A DNA stretch of 64,000 nt, taken from contig JAGCDE010000020.1 in assembly GCA_017651315.1 (NCBI GenBank), positions 37,504 through 101,503 of the forward strand, given 5' to 3'. The stretch comes from Bacteroidaceae bacterium. Its GTDB lineage: Bacteria > Bacteroidota > Bacteroidia > Bacteroidales > Bacteroidaceae. Shown here piece by piece: positions 16,101 to 30,752 of the stretch (position 1 is the first letter of the stretch; each line of letters begins with the position of its first letter). The notes under the pieces are model-generated. The model was given only the letters and a program-made list of their open reading frames with translations, ran no database searches and was not told the DNA's origin. A program made the position numbers and the translations under genes.

Positions 16101-19100
16101 ATGTCTTCAAACACAGATAATCAGAGAATTAATTTCGCTTCCGTCAGGAACCCGATGCCGTGTCCTGATTTCCTTGAAGTACAGCTCAAGTCATTCAAGG
16201 ATTTTCTCCAATTGGACACACCGCCTGAGAAACGCAAGAACGAAGGTCTTTATAAGGTATTCTCAGAGAATTTCCCTATAGCCGATACCCGGAACAATTT
16301 TGTCCTGGAATTCCTGGACTATTATATCGACCCGCCCCGCTACACTATTGAGGAGTGTCTGGAGCATGGTCTGACATATAGTGTACCCTTGAAGGCAAAG
16401 CTTAAGCTTTACTGTACCGATCCCGATCACGAGGATTTCGATATGGTTATACAGGATGTCTTCCTTGGCCCGATTCCTTACATGACGGCTCAGGGTACTT
16501 TCGTTATCAACGGTGCCGAGCGCGTAGTCGTTTCACAGCTGCACCGTTCTCCGGGCGTTTTCTTCGGTCAGAGCATCCATTCTAACGGCACCCCTCTCTA
16601 TTCCGCACGAATCATTCCTTTCAAGGGTTCCTGGATAGAGTTCGCTACTGACATCAACAATGTCATGTACGCCTATATCGACCGTAAGAAAAAGCTTCCC
16701 GTAACAACTCTGCTTCGTGCCATAGGATTTGAGACAGACAAGGACATTGTCGATATTTTCGATCTTGCAGAGGAGGTTAAGGTAAACAAGACCAGCCTCA
16801 GAAAATATATAGGGCGTAAGCTTGCGGCACGCGTGCTCAGGACCCGCATAGAGGATTTCGTGGATTCCGATACCGGCGAAGTGGTCTCCATTGAGCGTCA
16901 TGAGGTTGTTGTTGACCGTGAGGCGGAACTTTCCGAAGACAATATAAATGATATTCTTGAATCAGGTCTCGAGACTATCCTGCTCCACAAGGAACAGACG
17001 GGCCAATCGGACTATTCCATCATATTCAATACTCTTCAAAAGGATCCCTGCAACTCCGAAAAGGAGGCTGTGCTCTATATCTACCGTCAGTTGAGGAATG
17101 CGGATCCTGCCGATGACTCGAGTGCCCGTGAGGTAATCAACAACCTGTTCTTCTCGGAGAAACGCTATGACCTTGGAGAGGTAGGACGTTACCGCGTGAA
17201 CAAGAAACTAGGTCTTACCACAGACATGAGTATCGGTGTGCTGACCAAGGAGGATATCATAGAGATAATCAAGTACCTCATAGAACTTGTCAATTCACAT
17301 GCGGTGGTGGATGATATCGACCACCTGTCGAACCGTCGTGTGCGTACTGTGGGTGAGCAGCTTTCCAACCAGTTCGCTATAGGTCTGGCACGCATGGCAC
17401 GTACTATACGCGAGCGCATGAACGTACGCGATAATGAGGTGTTCACTCCGACCGACCTCATCAATGCCAAGACAGTATCTGCTGTGATTAACTCGTTCTT
17501 CGGAACAAACGCACTGTCACAGTTTATGGACCAGACCAATCCTTTGGCTGAGATTACGCATAAGCGCCGTATGTCCGCACTCGGACCTGGCGGCCTTTCG
17601 CGTGACCGTGCGGGATTCGAGGTCCGTGACGTACACTATACCCATTACGGACGTCTCTGTCCAATCGAGACACCTGAAGGTCCGAATATCGGTCTTATCT
17701 CCTCTTTGTGCATTTATGCCAAGATCAATGACCTTGGATTCATAGAGACTCCTTACCGTAAAGTGAAGGATTGTCATGTGAATCTGAACAACGACGAGGT
17801 CCTGTATCTTACAGCCGAGGAGGAGGAAGCGAAGATCATAGGTCAGGGTAATGCTCCTTACGATGAGAACGGAAAGTTCATCCGTACCCGCGTAAAGGCA
17901 CGCCGTGACGCTGACTTCCCTGTTGTTCCGCCTGAGGAGGTTGAGCTTATGGACGTATCTCCCCAGCAGATCGCTTCAATAGCTGCTGCCCTGATTCCGT
18001 TCCTTGAGCATGATGACGCCAACCGTGCTTTGATGGGATCGAATATGATGCGCCAGGCAGTACCTCTCATGCGTACGGAGGTGCCTATTGTCGGTACAGG
18101 CATTGAGAAACAGCTTGCCGAGAATTCGCGCACTCAGATTACAGCTGAGGGTGACGGTATTGTTACATACGTAGATGCTGCCATTATCCGCATATTGTAC
18201 GACCGTACGGAAGACGAGGAGTTCGTGAGCTTCGAGCCAGCGGAGAAGGAGTACAGGCTACCCAAGTTCCGCCGCACGAACCAGAACATGACGATAGACC
18301 TCCGTCCTATGTGCGAGGTAGGTCAGCGTGTCAAGGCCGGCGACATCCTTACTGAAGGCTATTCAACCCAGAACGGTGAACTTGCCCTGGGTAAGAACCT
18401 TCTTGTGGCATACATGCCATGGAAAGGTTATAACTACGAGGATGCCATTGTACTCAACGAGCGTGTCGTGCGTGAGGATATCCTTACTTCCGTGCATGTC
18501 GAGGAGTTCTCCCTTGAAGTCCGTGAGACCAAACGCGGTTTGGAGGAGTTGACATCGGACATTCCTAATGTCAGTGAGGATGCAACAAAGGACCTGGATG
18601 AGAACGGCATTGTCCGTATCGGCGCTTATATCCAGCCTGGTGATATTCTCATCGGAAAGATCACTCCCAAGGGTGAATCCGATCCTTCACCTGAAGAGAA
18701 GCTCCTTCGTGCCATTTTCGGTGACAAGGCCGGCGATGTGAAGGATGCCTCACTCAAGGCTTCCCCGTCACTAAAGGGTGTGGTTATTGACAAGAAGCTT
18801 TTCTCCCGTGCAATAAAGACGCGTAATTCCAAGATGGCCGACAAGGCAAGACTTCCCAAAATTGATGCCGAATTCGAGGAGAAGGTGGCAGAGCTTAAGG
18901 GAATACTTGTCAAGAAACTTCTCACATTGACGGAAGGGAAGACCTCTCAGGGTGTGTTTGATCTCCTTGAGACAGAGGTTATCGCCAAGGGACAACGTTT
19001 CACGAGGAAGGCATTGGAATCTCTTGACTACACTTCGGTCAAATCCAACGACTGGACCGATGACGAACATACGAACGGACTTATCTCGAAGCTGATTGTA

Positions 19101-19913
19101 AACTTCATCCGCAAGTACAAGGAATACGATGCTGAAAACAAGCGCAACAAGTTTGCACTTACTATAGGTGATGAGCTGCCTTCAGGCATCATCCAGATGG
19201 CTAAGGTTTACGTTGCCAAGAAGCGTAAGATAGGCGTAGGTGACAAGATGGCCGGACGTCACGGTAACAAGGGTATCGTATCCCGTGTGGTCAAGCAGGA
19301 GGATATGCCGTTCCTCGCCGATGGTACTCCCGTCGATATCGTCCTGAATCCTCTTGGCGTGCCTTCACGTATGAACATAGGTCAGATATTCGAGACAGTT
19401 CTCGGACATGCTGGACGTGAGCTTGGTGTCAAGTTCGCCACTCCAATTTTTGACGGAGCATCGCTTGATGACCTGAATGAATGGACCGACAAGGCCGGCC
19501 TGCCGCGTTTTGGCAAGACCCAGCTCTATGACGGTGGCACAGGAGAGCCGTTTGACCAGTGCGCTACCGTAGGTGTCACCTACATGCTGAAACTCGGTCA
19601 CATGGTCGAGGACAAGATGCACGCACGTTCCATCGGTCCGTACTCACTCATCACACAGCAGCCGCTTGGCGGTAAAGCCCAGTTCGGTGGCCAGCGTTTC
19701 GGTGAGATGGAGGTTTGGGCTCTTGAGGCATTCGGTGCCAGCCATGTGCTCCAGGAGATCCTGACCATCAAGTCGGATGATGTGACCGGCCGTTCAAAGG
19801 CATACGAGGCAATCGTGAAAGGTGATCCGATGCCGACACCCGGCATCCCCGAATCGCTCAACGTGCTCCTGCACGAGCTGCGCGGTCTGGGACTTAGTAT
19901 CAATCTTGAGTAA
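16101..19913 (+). CDS. rpoB: DNA-directed RNA polymerase subunit beta
   Basis: The 1270-residue beta subunit forms one side of the active-site cleft and carries the rifampicin pocket. Landmarks are [24 protein letters not shown]; the rifampicin region with [52 protein letters not shown], with unmodified Ser, His and Ser at the usual resistance positions; [35 protein letters not shown]; and the C-terminal [20 protein letters not shown]. It lies downstream of the attenuator and 22 nt upstream of rpoC. The length fits Bacteroidota, whose beta subunit is shorter than that of E. coli. Confidence 0.99.
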   Translation: MSSNTDNQRINFASVRNPMPCPDFLEVQLKSFKDFLQLDTPPEKRKNEGLYKVFSENFPIADTRNNFVLEFLDYYIDPPRYTIEECLEHGLTYSVPLKAKLKLYCTDPDHEDFDMVIQDVFLGPIPYMTAQGTFVINGAERVVVSQLHRSPGVFFGQSIHSNGTPLYSARIIPFKGSWIEFATDINNVMYAYIDRKKKLPVTTLLRAIGFETDKDIVDIFDLAEEVKVNKTSLRKYIGRKLAARVLRTRIEDFVDSDTGEVVSIERHEVVVDREAELSEDNINDILESGLETILLHKEQTGQSDYSIIFNTLQKDPCNSEKEAVLYIYRQLRNADPADDSSAREVINNLFFSEKRYDLGEVGRYRVNKKLGLTTDMSIGVLTKEDIIEIIKYLIELVNSHAVVDDIDHLSNRRVRTVGEQLSNQFAIGLARMARTIRERMNVRDNEVFTPTDLINAKTVSAVINSFFGTNALSQFMDQTNPLAEITHKRRMSALGPGGLSRDRAGFEVRDVHYTHYGRLCPIETPEGPNIGLISSLCIYAKINDLGFIETPYRKVKDCHVNLNNDEVLYLTAEEEEAKIIGQGNAPYDENGKFIRTRVKARRDADFPVVPPEEVELMDVSPQQIASIAAALIPFLEHDDANRALMGSNMMRQAVPLMRTEVPIVGTGIEKQLAENSRTQITAEGDGIVTYVDAAIIRILYDRTEDEEFVSFEPAEKEYRLPKFRRTNQNMTIDLRPMCEVGQRVKAGDILTEGYSTQNGELALGKNLLVAYMPWKGYNYEDAIVLNERVVREDILTSVHVEEFSLEVRETKRGLEELTSDIPNVSEDATKDLDENGIVRIGAYIQPGDILIGKITPKGESDPSPEEKLLRAIFGDKAGDVKDASLKASPSLKGVVIDKKLFSRAIKTRNSKMADKARLPKIDAEFEEKVAELKGILVKKLLTLTEGKTSQGVFDLLETEVIAKGQRFTRKALESLDYTSVKSNDWTDDEHTNGLISKLIVNFIRKYKEYDAENKRNKFALTIGDELPSGIIQMAKVYVAKKRKIGVGDKMAGRHGNKGIVSRVVKQEDMPFLADGTPVDIVLNPLGVPSRMNIGQIFETVLGHAGRELGVKFATPIFDGASLDDLNEWTDKAGLPRFGKTQLYDGGTGEPFDQCATVGVTYMLKLGHMVEDKMHARSIGPYSLITQQPLGGKAQFGGQRFGEMEVWALEAFGASHVLQEILTIKSDDVTGRSKAYEAIVKGDPMPTPGIPESLNVLLHELRGLGLSINLE

Positions 19914-19935
19914 TCACCATTAAAAGTAAGAAGCT

Positions 19936-24240
<4,305 letters not shown>

Positions 24241-24267
24241 AGAATTATTGATTAGACTTGATAGTGA

Positions 24268-24302
24268 GAACGGGATGACTGCTCAAGGCGGCCATCCCGT
24301 TC
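24268..24302 (+). terminator. Terminator of the rpoBC operon
   Basis: Perfect 10-bp arms GAACGGGATG/CATCCCGTTC around a 15-nt loop, followed by TGTTGTTCT. It lies in the gap before the convergent dgt gene. The tail is T-rich but interrupted. Confidence 0.75.
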
Positions 24303-24370
24303 TGTTGTTCTGGCTGCTGATGAAGGGCAGCATGTATGTTCACTTCCGTAACAGCCATGTCAACTGTCAG

Positions 24371-25711
24371 TCAGACAGCAGGAAGGCTGTTGCCGTTTAT
24401 CTTGCGGTATATGTCAAGGGCATAGACATCGGTCATGCCGCTTATGTAGTCCAGGACCGCCAGTATGCGGTTGTAGATGTCGGAGGCGTTGATGTCGTAT
24501 TGGCTTGACACGCGGTTTATAAGCAGTTTGGAATATTCCCGGTTCGGGTTCTGTACCGCCTCAATCATAAGGTCAAGCAGGGTGCTGATGATGCGGAAAC
24601 CGGCCAGTTCCACCTCAAGCACGTCACGTGAACGGTAAATCTTCTCCTTGGAGAGCTCCGCACATTCGGCGTATGCGTTTTTGGGCGTATCGCTTATGTG
24701 CTTGATGAGTGAACCTGAGAAAGTGCCATCCAGGATGGCCTTCCGGCTCTGAAGGAATACGCCGGTACACTCCTCCACAAGTATGCCTACCAGTTTGGAA
24801 CGCAGGTATGATACCTGTTCGTTGACATCGGTCACCATGTTTATGATTGAACAGGCGTGGTCCCGTTCTGACGGTTCAATGAAATTCATCATCAGGGCTA
24901 TCGTCTTCTCTGTGGAGATAAGCTTGAGTTTATGGGCATCCTCAAGATCCATCAGAAGGTAGCAGATGTCGTCAGCGGCCTCAACCAGCCAGACTAAAGG
25001 ATAACGGACATATTTTAGAGGCTCACCTGGTCGGGACAAACGTATAATACCCAATTCATCGGCAATCCTGACAAATATCGTTGACTCGCTCTCAAAGAAG
25101 CCGAACTTATGCCTGCCATCGGCAAGTATGGAGGCATATGGATATTTGACTATTGATGCCAGAGTGGAATAGGTCATTGCGAATCCTCCCTTACGACGGC
25201 CTATGAACTGGTGTGCCAGCAGACGGAAGGCGTTGGCATTGCCTTCAAAGTTAATGATGTCAGTCCACTGGCCCGGGTTATCCTTGAACAACTCTTTCAG
25301 ATACTGGCCCTTTCCCTCGGTGAAATAGGCTGATATGGCTTTCTCTCCGGAATGACCGAACGGCGGATTGCCCATATCGTGGGCAAGACAGGCTGCCGAA
25401 ACAATGTTGCCTATCTCGGTCACGTTGGTCTGTGCCAACTCCGGATGTTCAAGCAGCAAACCTCTCGCCACGTTATTGCCGAGCGAGCGGCCTACGCAGG
25501 ATACTTCCAAACTGTGTGTAAGACGATTATGGACGAACACACTTCCCGGCAGCGGGAACACCTGCGTCTTGTTCTGCAGCCGGCGGAACGGAGCTGAGAA
25601 AATCAGGCGGTCATAATCCCTGAGGAAAGCCGACCGGTCATCCTTGTGAGCCGGTTCGATCCCTTCCATTCCAAGACGTTTGGAGGATATCAATCTTTCC
25701 CAATTCATCAT
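24371..25711 (-). CDS. dgt: Deoxyguanosinetriphosphate triphosphohydrolase (dGTPase)
   Basis: This HD-domain enzyme splits dGTP or other dNTPs into deoxynucleoside and triphosphate. The core has RDYDRLIFSAPFRRLQNKTQVFPL; the metal-binding His in RLTHSLEVSCVGRSL; the HD pair in ACLAHDMGNPPFGHSGEKA; and the later VEAADDICYLLMDLEDA Asp. I start at the ATG at 25711 (MMNWERLIS). The frame continues seven codons upstream to a TTG, but a -7 box, TAAATTTG, lies there (25730-25737). Length is about 446 residues, normal for the long Dgt group. It is convergent with rpoC and divergent from dut, another nucleotide-pool enzyme. Confidence 0.94.
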   Translation of the reverse strand: MMNWERLISSKRLGMEGIEPAHKDDRSAFLRDYDRLIFSAPFRRLQNKTQVFPLPGSVFVHNRLTHSLEVSCVGRSLGNNVARGLLLEHPELAQTNVTEIGNIVSAACLAHDMGNPPFGHSGEKAISAYFTEGKGQYLKELFKDNPGQWTDIINFEGNANAFRLLAHQFIGRRKGGFAMTYSTLASIVKYPYASILADGRHKFGFFESESTIFVRIADELGIIRLSRPGEPLKYVRYPLVWLVEAADDICYLLMDLEDAHKLKLISTEKTIALMMNFIEPSERDHACSIINMVTDVNEQVSYLRSKLVGILVEECTGVFLQSRKAILDGTFSGSLIKHISDTPKNAYAECAELSKEKIYRSRDVLEVELAGFRIISTLLDLMIEAVQNPNREYSKLLINRVSSQYDINASDIYNRILAVLDYISGMTDVYALDIYRKINGNSLPAV

Positions 25712-25812
25712 CAAGAATCTGTTTTGCTTCAAATTTAGAGGTTTTTCACAGGATTTCCATTTTAGTTGGCAGTATATTTGCTATTTTCGCTGAATAAATC
25801 AGATACGATTAT

Positions 25813-26244
25813 ATGAAAGTGGAAATTATCAACCATTCGCACCATCAGTTACCTGAATATGCGACTCTTCTGTCTGCAGGAATGGACCTTCGTGCAAATC
25901 TTGATGAACCGGTGGTCCTGAAACCTTTGGAGCGCCGTCTTATACCGACTGGTCTTTTCATTGCTCTTCCGGCAGGATATGAGGCGCAGGTCAGGCCGCG
26001 CAGCGGACTTGCCATAAAAAAGGGGGTGACAGTACTCAATTCTCCCGGAACCATCGATGCGGATTATCGCGGGGAGATATGTGTCATCCTTATCAATCTT
26101 TCTCAGAATGATTTCATTGTCAATGACGGTGAACGCATTGCCCAGATGGTCATTGCGCGTCATGAAAAGGTAGAGTGGTCCAATGTAGCGTGTCTCGGCG
26201 ATACGGAACGCGGATCCGGCGGCTTCGGGCACAGCGGAATGTGA
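25813..26244 (+). CDS. dut: Deoxyuridine 5'-triphosphate nucleotidohydrolase (dUTPase)
   Basis: Trimeric dUTPase hydrolyses dUTP to dUMP, giving dTMP precursor and keeping uracil out of DNA. All five motifs are present in 143 residues: AGMDLRA (1), [11 protein letters not shown] (2), [11 protein letters not shown] with the catalytic Asp (3), GERIAQMVI (4) and [11 protein letters not shown] (5). It starts a plus-strand run followed at 9 nt by a TPR lipoprotein gene. TATATTTG at 25773-25780 is a good -7 box for it, though I find no matching -33 box. Confidence 0.98.
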   Translation: MKVEIINHSHHQLPEYATLLSAGMDLRANLDEPVVLKPLERRLIPTGLFIALPAGYEAQVRPRSGLAIKKGVTVLNSPGTIDADYRGEICVILINLSQNDFIVNDGERIAQMVIARHEKVEWSNVACLGDTERGSGGFGHSGM

Positions 26245-26253
26245 ACTGGATTT

Positions 26254-27534
26254 ATGAAAAGAGCTGTTTCATTATTGTCCATCCTGATTGCGGCCATCAT
26301 TCTGACCGTCTCCTGTGGCGTATCCCGCTCTTCTGTCACTCCCTCTCCCTCCCTTTATGACAGTTACGCCTCCCGTTATTTCTATCATGAAGGTGTCAAG
26401 AAGGCTGATGCAGGACAGTATGATGCGGCGATGGACCTGATGAGCTACAGTCTTGAGACCGACACTTCATCGGCGGCTGCGTGCTACAACATGGCACAGT
26501 ATCTGCTTTCTACCGGTGAAGGTGAGAAATCGGAGAAGTTGCTCAAGAGGGCGATACGGTTGGAGCCCGACAACTACTGGTACCAGCGTCTGCTTGCTGT
26601 CAATTACAGTATGAGGCACAAGAGCCAGAATGCAATCGGACAGCTGGAAAAGATGGTCATGCAGTTTCCCGGCCGGTCAGATATACTACTTGAATTGGCT
26701 GACCTGTATGAAGAGACAGGACAGTTCAGCAAGGAACTCCGGATGCTTGACCGTTACGGTAAAATGGAGGATGTTGAGGAGCAGCTCAAAAGCAGGCGCT
26801 TCCTTTGCTATCTTCTGATGGGCGAGAGTGACTCCGCTTACTATGAAGCCGACAGGCCGGAAGAGATGATAGAGAGACTTCTTCAGAGTGCTTCCAGTCT
26901 GTCAGGGGCAGAGATTGTGCTGCAGTTCTGCAGGACGGTTATCAGTCACGACCCCGACAAGTATGAGCCTTACTATTATGCCGCAATAATCCACAATCTT
27001 AAAAACGAGACGGACAAGGCTATGGAAACACTCGGGGAGGGTGTGGCGAAGGTTTCCGGACATGACGGAATAGCCCAGCTTTACAGTCTGAAAGGACAAT
27101 TTCACCATAACCTCGGGATGATGAAGGAGACTTTCGCCGATTACGATTCGGCACTTGTACATAATCCCGATGAGACGGGTGTCCTGAACAATTACGCATA
27201 TTTCCTCTCGCTTGAGGACAGGGATCTGGAAAAGGCTCTTGCTATGAGTGCCAGGACCCTTGAAAAGGATCCGTTGAATGCTACATATCTTGATACCTAT
27301 GCGTGGATACTGTTCCGGATGCACAGGTATCAGGAGGCTCTTTCCTGGCTTGAGAAAGCCTTGCGGTATCTGGATGAGGACAATCCTGAGATATATGAGC
27401 ATTACGGTGATGCCCTTTATATGTGCGGGGAGAAGGAGAAGGCTCTTGAGAACTGGCATCGTGCAGTCCAGCTCAAGAGTGAATCCGTAACCATCGACAG
27501 GAAAATCAGGGAAGAAAAATACTTGGAGGAATGA
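26254..27534 (+). CDS. Tetratricopeptide-repeat lipoprotein
   Basis: A 426-residue secreted protein. The N-terminus MKRAVSLLSILIAAIILTVSCG is a lipoprotein signal with the lipobox Cys at residue 21. The rest is built of TPR-like helix pairs: AGQYDAAMDLMSYSLETDTSSAAACYNMAQYLL, GEGEKSEKLLKRAIRLEPDNYWYQRLLA, TGVLNNYAYFLSLEDRDLEKALAMSARTLEKDP and YQEALSWLEKALRYLDEDNPEIYEHYGDALY. Such proteins scaffold envelope complexes. It sits between dut and a DUF4292 lipoprotein, whose start codon overlaps its stop. The following gene is EnvC-like, so a shared role in envelope maintenance is plausible but not shown. Confidence 0.88.
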   Translation: MKRAVSLLSILIAAIILTVSCGVSRSSVTPSPSLYDSYASRYFYHEGVKKADAGQYDAAMDLMSYSLETDTSSAAACYNMAQYLLSTGEGEKSEKLLKRAIRLEPDNYWYQRLLAVNYSMRHKSQNAIGQLEKMVMQFPGRSDILLELADLYEETGQFSKELRMLDRYGKMEDVEEQLKSRRFLCYLLMGESDSAYYEADRPEEMIERLLQSASSLSGAEIVLQFCRTVISHDPDKYEPYYYAAIIHNLKNETDKAMETLGEGVAKVSGHDGIAQLYSLKGQFHHNLGMMKETFADYDSALVHNPDETGVLNNYAYFLSLEDRDLEKALAMSARTLEKDPLNATYLDTYAWILFRMHRYQEALSWLEKALRYLDEDNPEIYEHYGDALYMCGEKEKALENWHRAVQLKSESVTIDRKIREEKYLEE

Positions 27535-28343
27535 AAAGAACCGGATTGTTGTATCTTGTCTTGTCAGCGGCAATTGTATTGCTACCGGCAGGATGCCGCA
27601 CATCCGGAACAGCACGCAAATCCGCTTCTGTCTCCACAGATACCCATTTGGAAACTTTGAGAGGGCTTTCGGAAGTTGTCAATACATCTGAACTCACGGC
27701 AAAGGTTTCGTTTAACCTGTCAGGACAGAAGGCCAGCGGTCAGCTCAGGATGCGTCGTGACCGCAGTGTCCAGATCGGAATATCACTTCTGGGTCTTGTT
27801 GAGGTTGCGAGGATAGAGTTCATGCCTGACAAGATCGTCATCATGGACCGGACCTCCAACAGATATGCCCTTTGTCATTATGCAGACCTGCCTCTAAGGA
27901 ATGACTTGGGACTGGATTTCAATGTTGTCCAGGCACTTCTGTGGAACAGGTTGTTCTCCCCGGGAGCCGCTAATGAGACAGAGTTCCTGAGAAATGTCGT
28001 GTTCAGTGGGACGGATGGCGCGGACGGTTCCTACGTGTATCGGGAGAGGGGCTATGACTATGTCTTCAAGGTAAATCCTGACAGGAATCTGATACAGACT
28101 TCAAGGACAGATTCCGGCAGGGGCGTTTCTATCGGCTATTCCGATTTCAGGACTGTATCCGACGGTTTTGTTTTCCCTATGACCATGAATCTTGCGCTGG
28201 ATGACGGAACCATATCCGTTTCGGCCTCTTTCACTCTCTCCTCTGTCTCCACGGCCAAGGGAAGCTGGCCTGACGAGACCGGAGTGGGCAGAAGAATGAC
28301 AAAGGTATCATTGGATGAATTGCTTCAGGGATTGTCATTATGA
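27531..28343 (+). CDS. DUF4292 lipoprotein
   Basis: 270-residue lipoprotein: MKRTGLLYLVLSAAIVLLPAGCR has a lipobox ending at Cys 22. The body resembles the DUF4292 family of Bacteroidota, with a LolA/LolB-like run of beta strands: LTAKVSFNLSGQKASGQLRMRRDRSVQIGISLLGLVEVARIEFMPDKIVIMDR. The pattern suggests a lipid- or lipoprotein-binding half-barrel in the outer membrane's inner leaflet, but no function is established from sequence. Both ends overlap neighbours by 4 nt (ATGA overlaps with the TPR gene and the EnvC-like gene), so the three are translationally coupled. Confidence 0.8.
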   Translation: MKRTGLLYLVLSAAIVLLPAGCRTSGTARKSASVSTDTHLETLRGLSEVVNTSELTAKVSFNLSGQKASGQLRMRRDRSVQIGISLLGLVEVARIEFMPDKIVIMDRTSNRYALCHYADLPLRNDLGLDFNVVQALLWNRLFSPGAANETEFLRNVVFSGTDGADGSYVYRERGYDYVFKVNPDRNLIQTSRTDSGRGVSIGYSDFRTVSDGFVFPMTMNLALDDGTISVSASFTLSSVSTAKGSWPDETGVGRRMTKVSLDELLQGLSL

Positions 28344-29557
28344 ACAGATTTGTTTTTTCAATACTGCTGATCCTGTTTTCTATGGGTGTCCATGGACAGA
28401 CCTCCTCTATTGACAAGATGCGCCGCGAACGTGCAGAGATGGAGAAACAGATAGCAGAGCAGGAGCAGGTACTGACCAAGACAGAGAATACCATCTCCAG
28501 CAGGGTGTCGGGACTCAATGCGGTAACTGCCCGTCTTAAGGAGCGTACCAGGCTTCTGGAGCAGACGAGGCTGGAGATTCAGGAACTGGACAGGGAGAAT
28601 GCCCGCCTGCAGGCGGAGGTTGAATCTCTCAACAGGGAGTTCGAATCATGCAAGGAGAGTTATGCCGATGCCTGCCGTTTCTATCAGAGACAACATAAAG
28701 GGTTGAATGTGTTGACTTTCATGCTGTCAGCCGAGTCTTTCAGACAATTTGACAGAAGGGCGCGCTATATAAGTGAATACAGCGGTTCATTGAAGTCCCT
28801 TGCCGATGAGATATGTGAAAAAAGGGATACGCTTGAGGACAGGAGGATACGTATCGACAGTCTGAAGAGCGAGAAACTTGTTCTTGAGAAAGTGAGGGCA
28901 GAGAACGAACAGGCTTTGCGCAAGGAGGAGCAGGAACAGAAAAAACTGATTGACAGGCTCAGGAGCCAACGTACTTCGCTAAAGAACGAGATAGCAGCCA
29001 AACAGAAACGTATGGATCAGCTCTCCAAGGAGATAGACCGTCAGATAGAGCTTGCATTGAAGAGCGAACAGCAAAAAAAACAGCAACAACAGCAGAACCC
29101 TTCCGGTCAGATGAAGGAGCAGCCTGCACAGGACCTTAAGCTTACCGGCAGTTTTGAAAGCAATAAAGGCAAGCTGCCTATGCCCATTACCGGTCCGTAC
29201 CTCATTGTCGGAGAGTACGGTGTCCAGAGTGTGGCAGGAATGAAGGACGTGAAGCAGAACAACCTGGGTCTGGATATCCAGGGAAACAAGGGCGCACAGG
29301 CCCGCGCGGTCTTCGACGGCACCGTCTCTTCCATCTTCCAGCAGGGTAAAGGACAGATTGGTGTCCTGATTCGTCACGGAGCATATATTTCGGTATATTG
29401 CAATCTCAGCGACACCCGTCTGAAGACAGGTGCCAAGGTTAAGACCGGCGATGCAATAGGGAATATCCAGACATCGGAGGACGGCAATCCGGTCCTTCAT
29501 TTTCAGCTTCACAAGGAGACTACCCGTCTGAACCCCTCACCTTGGCTGAAGAAATAG
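28340..29557 (+). CDS. EnvC-like murein hydrolase activator (coiled coil plus degenerate M23/LytM domain)
   Basis: 405 residues: signal peptide MNRFVFSILLILFSMGVHGQ, then a long coiled coil (about residues 25-250, e.g. MRRERAEMEKQIAEQEQVL) and a C-terminal LytM domain (about 285-405). The catalytic zinc ligands look lost. Where active M23 enzymes have HxGxD there is NNLGLD, and the HxH pair is reduced to VLHFQ. This matches EnvC/NlpD proteins, which activate amidases instead of cutting peptidoglycan. It is the last of the coupled TPR-DUF4292-EnvC genes. A role in cell separation through an amidase is inferred from the family. Confidence 0.88.
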   Translation: MNRFVFSILLILFSMGVHGQTSSIDKMRRERAEMEKQIAEQEQVLTKTENTISSRVSGLNAVTARLKERTRLLEQTRLEIQELDRENARLQAEVESLNREFESCKESYADACRFYQRQHKGLNVLTFMLSAESFRQFDRRARYISEYSGSLKSLADEICEKRDTLEDRRIRIDSLKSEKLVLEKVRAENEQALRKEEQEQKKLIDRLRSQRTSLKNEIAAKQKRMDQLSKEIDRQIELALKSEQQKKQQQQQNPSGQMKEQPAQDLKLTGSFESNKGKLPMPITGPYLIVGEYGVQSVAGMKDVKQNNLGLDIQGNKGAQARAVFDGTVSSIFQQGKGQIGVLIRHGAYISVYCNLSDTRLKTGAKVKTGDAIGNIQTSEDGNPVLHFQLHKETTRLNPSPWLKK

Positions 29558-29575
29558 AATGTTGATTATTTACAC

Positions 29576-29583
29576 TATCTTTG
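29576..29583 (+). promoter_or_regulatory. Possible -7 box for prfB
   Basis: TATCTTTG matches TAnnTTTG, 19 nt upstream of the prfB ATG. I find no TTTG at the right spacing upstream, so this is half a promoter by consensus. Confidence 0.45.
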
Positions 29584-29602
29584 CAGAAATTTATTCGTAT
29601 CG

Positions 29603-30727
29603 ATGATAACCGCAGAACAACTCAAGGATGTGCTTGACCGTACAGAGGCCCTGAAACGCTATCTTAATATCGATTCCAAGCTGATACAGGTTGAGGAGGA
29701 GCAGTTGCGTACACAGGCTCCCGGTTTCTGGGATGACCCGAAGAAAGCCGAGGCGCAGATGAAGAAGGTGAAGAGTCTTCAGGGATGGATTGAGGGATAC
29801 AAGGAGGTTAAGGCTCTTGCCGATGAGCTCACCCTTGCAATGGAATTCTACAAGGAGGAGCTGGTGACGGAACAGGAGGTGGATGAGAATTACCGCAAGG
29901 CTGTTTCGGCTGTGGAGTCACTCGAACTGAAGAATATGCTTCGTGAAGAGGCTGACCAGATGGATTGTGTCCTGAAGATCAACTCGGGTGCAGGCGGTAC
30001 TGAAAGTCAGGACTGGGCCCAGATGCTTATGCGAATGTATATGCGCTGGGGAGAGGACAACAGGTACAAGGTTACCGTAGCCAATATCCAGGACGGCGAT
30101 GAAGCAGGCATCAAGCAGGTCACTCTGGAAATAGAAGGTCCGTACGCATACGGTTATCTCAAGGGAGAGAACGGTGTCCACAGACTTGTGAGGGTCTCTC
30201 CGTATAACGCCCAGGGAAAGCGGATGACATCATTCGCAAGTGTCTTCGTGACACCTCTTATCGACGATTCCATTGAGGTTGACATTAATCCTGCTCTAAT
30301 GAGTTGGGACACATTCCGGAGCGGTGGAGCTGGAGGACAGAATGTCAACAAGGTAGAATCCGGTGTACGTCTGCGCTATCAGTATAAGGATCCTTATACA
30401 GGGGAGGAAGAGGAGATACTGATTGAGAACACCGAAACCCGGGACCAGCCCAAGAACAAGGAGAGAGCGTTGCAGCATCTTCGGTCAATCCTATATGACA
30501 AGGAACTTCAGCACCGTCTCGCGGAGCAGGAAAAGATCGAGGCGGGAAAGAAGAAGATAGAATGGGGTTCGCAGATAAGGTCATACGTCTTTGATGACCG
30601 CAGGGTAAAGGATCATCGTACCGGCTATCAGACTTCCGATGTCACCGGTGTAATGGACGGACATATCGACGGTTTCATCAAGTCGTACCTCATGTCATTC
30701 GCCGAATTGCAGGAACAGCAAAACTGA
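29603..30727 (+). CDS. prfB: Peptide chain release factor 2
   Basis: RF2 reads UGA and UAA and triggers peptidyl-tRNA hydrolysis. The 374-residue frame is continuous from MITAEQLKDVLDRTEALKRYLNIDS. There is no in-frame UGA or CUUUGA slippery site in the early region, so the programmed +1 frameshift known from many prfB genes is absent here. The codon-recognition loop reads RVSPYNAQGKRMTSF, with SPY where E. coli has SPF. The catalytic loop is GGAGGQNVNK near residue 245. Length is normal. It follows the EnvC-like gene by 45 nt and precedes a CYTH gene by 25 nt. Confidence 0.98.
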   Translation: MITAEQLKDVLDRTEALKRYLNIDSKLIQVEEEQLRTQAPGFWDDPKKAEAQMKKVKSLQGWIEGYKEVKALADELTLAMEFYKEELVTEQEVDENYRKAVSAVESLELKNMLREEADQMDCVLKINSGAGGTESQDWAQMLMRMYMRWGEDNRYKVTVANIQDGDEAGIKQVTLEIEGPYAYGYLKGENGVHRLVRVSPYNAQGKRMTSFASVFVTPLIDDSIEVDINPALMSWDTFRSGGAGGQNVNKVESGVRLRYQYKDPYTGEEEEILIENTETRDQPKNKERALQHLRSILYDKELQHRLAEQEKIEAGKKKIEWGSQIRSYVFDDRRVKDHRTGYQTSDVTGVMDGHIDGFIKSYLMSFAELQEQQN

Positions 30728-30752
30728 TATTCCAACATCAAATCTGTATATC

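Noticed and set aside
29603-29720. Programmed frameshift in prfB
   Set aside because: The frame is continuous from a good ATG through the N-terminal domain; no in-frame TGA or CTTTGA slippery site is present.
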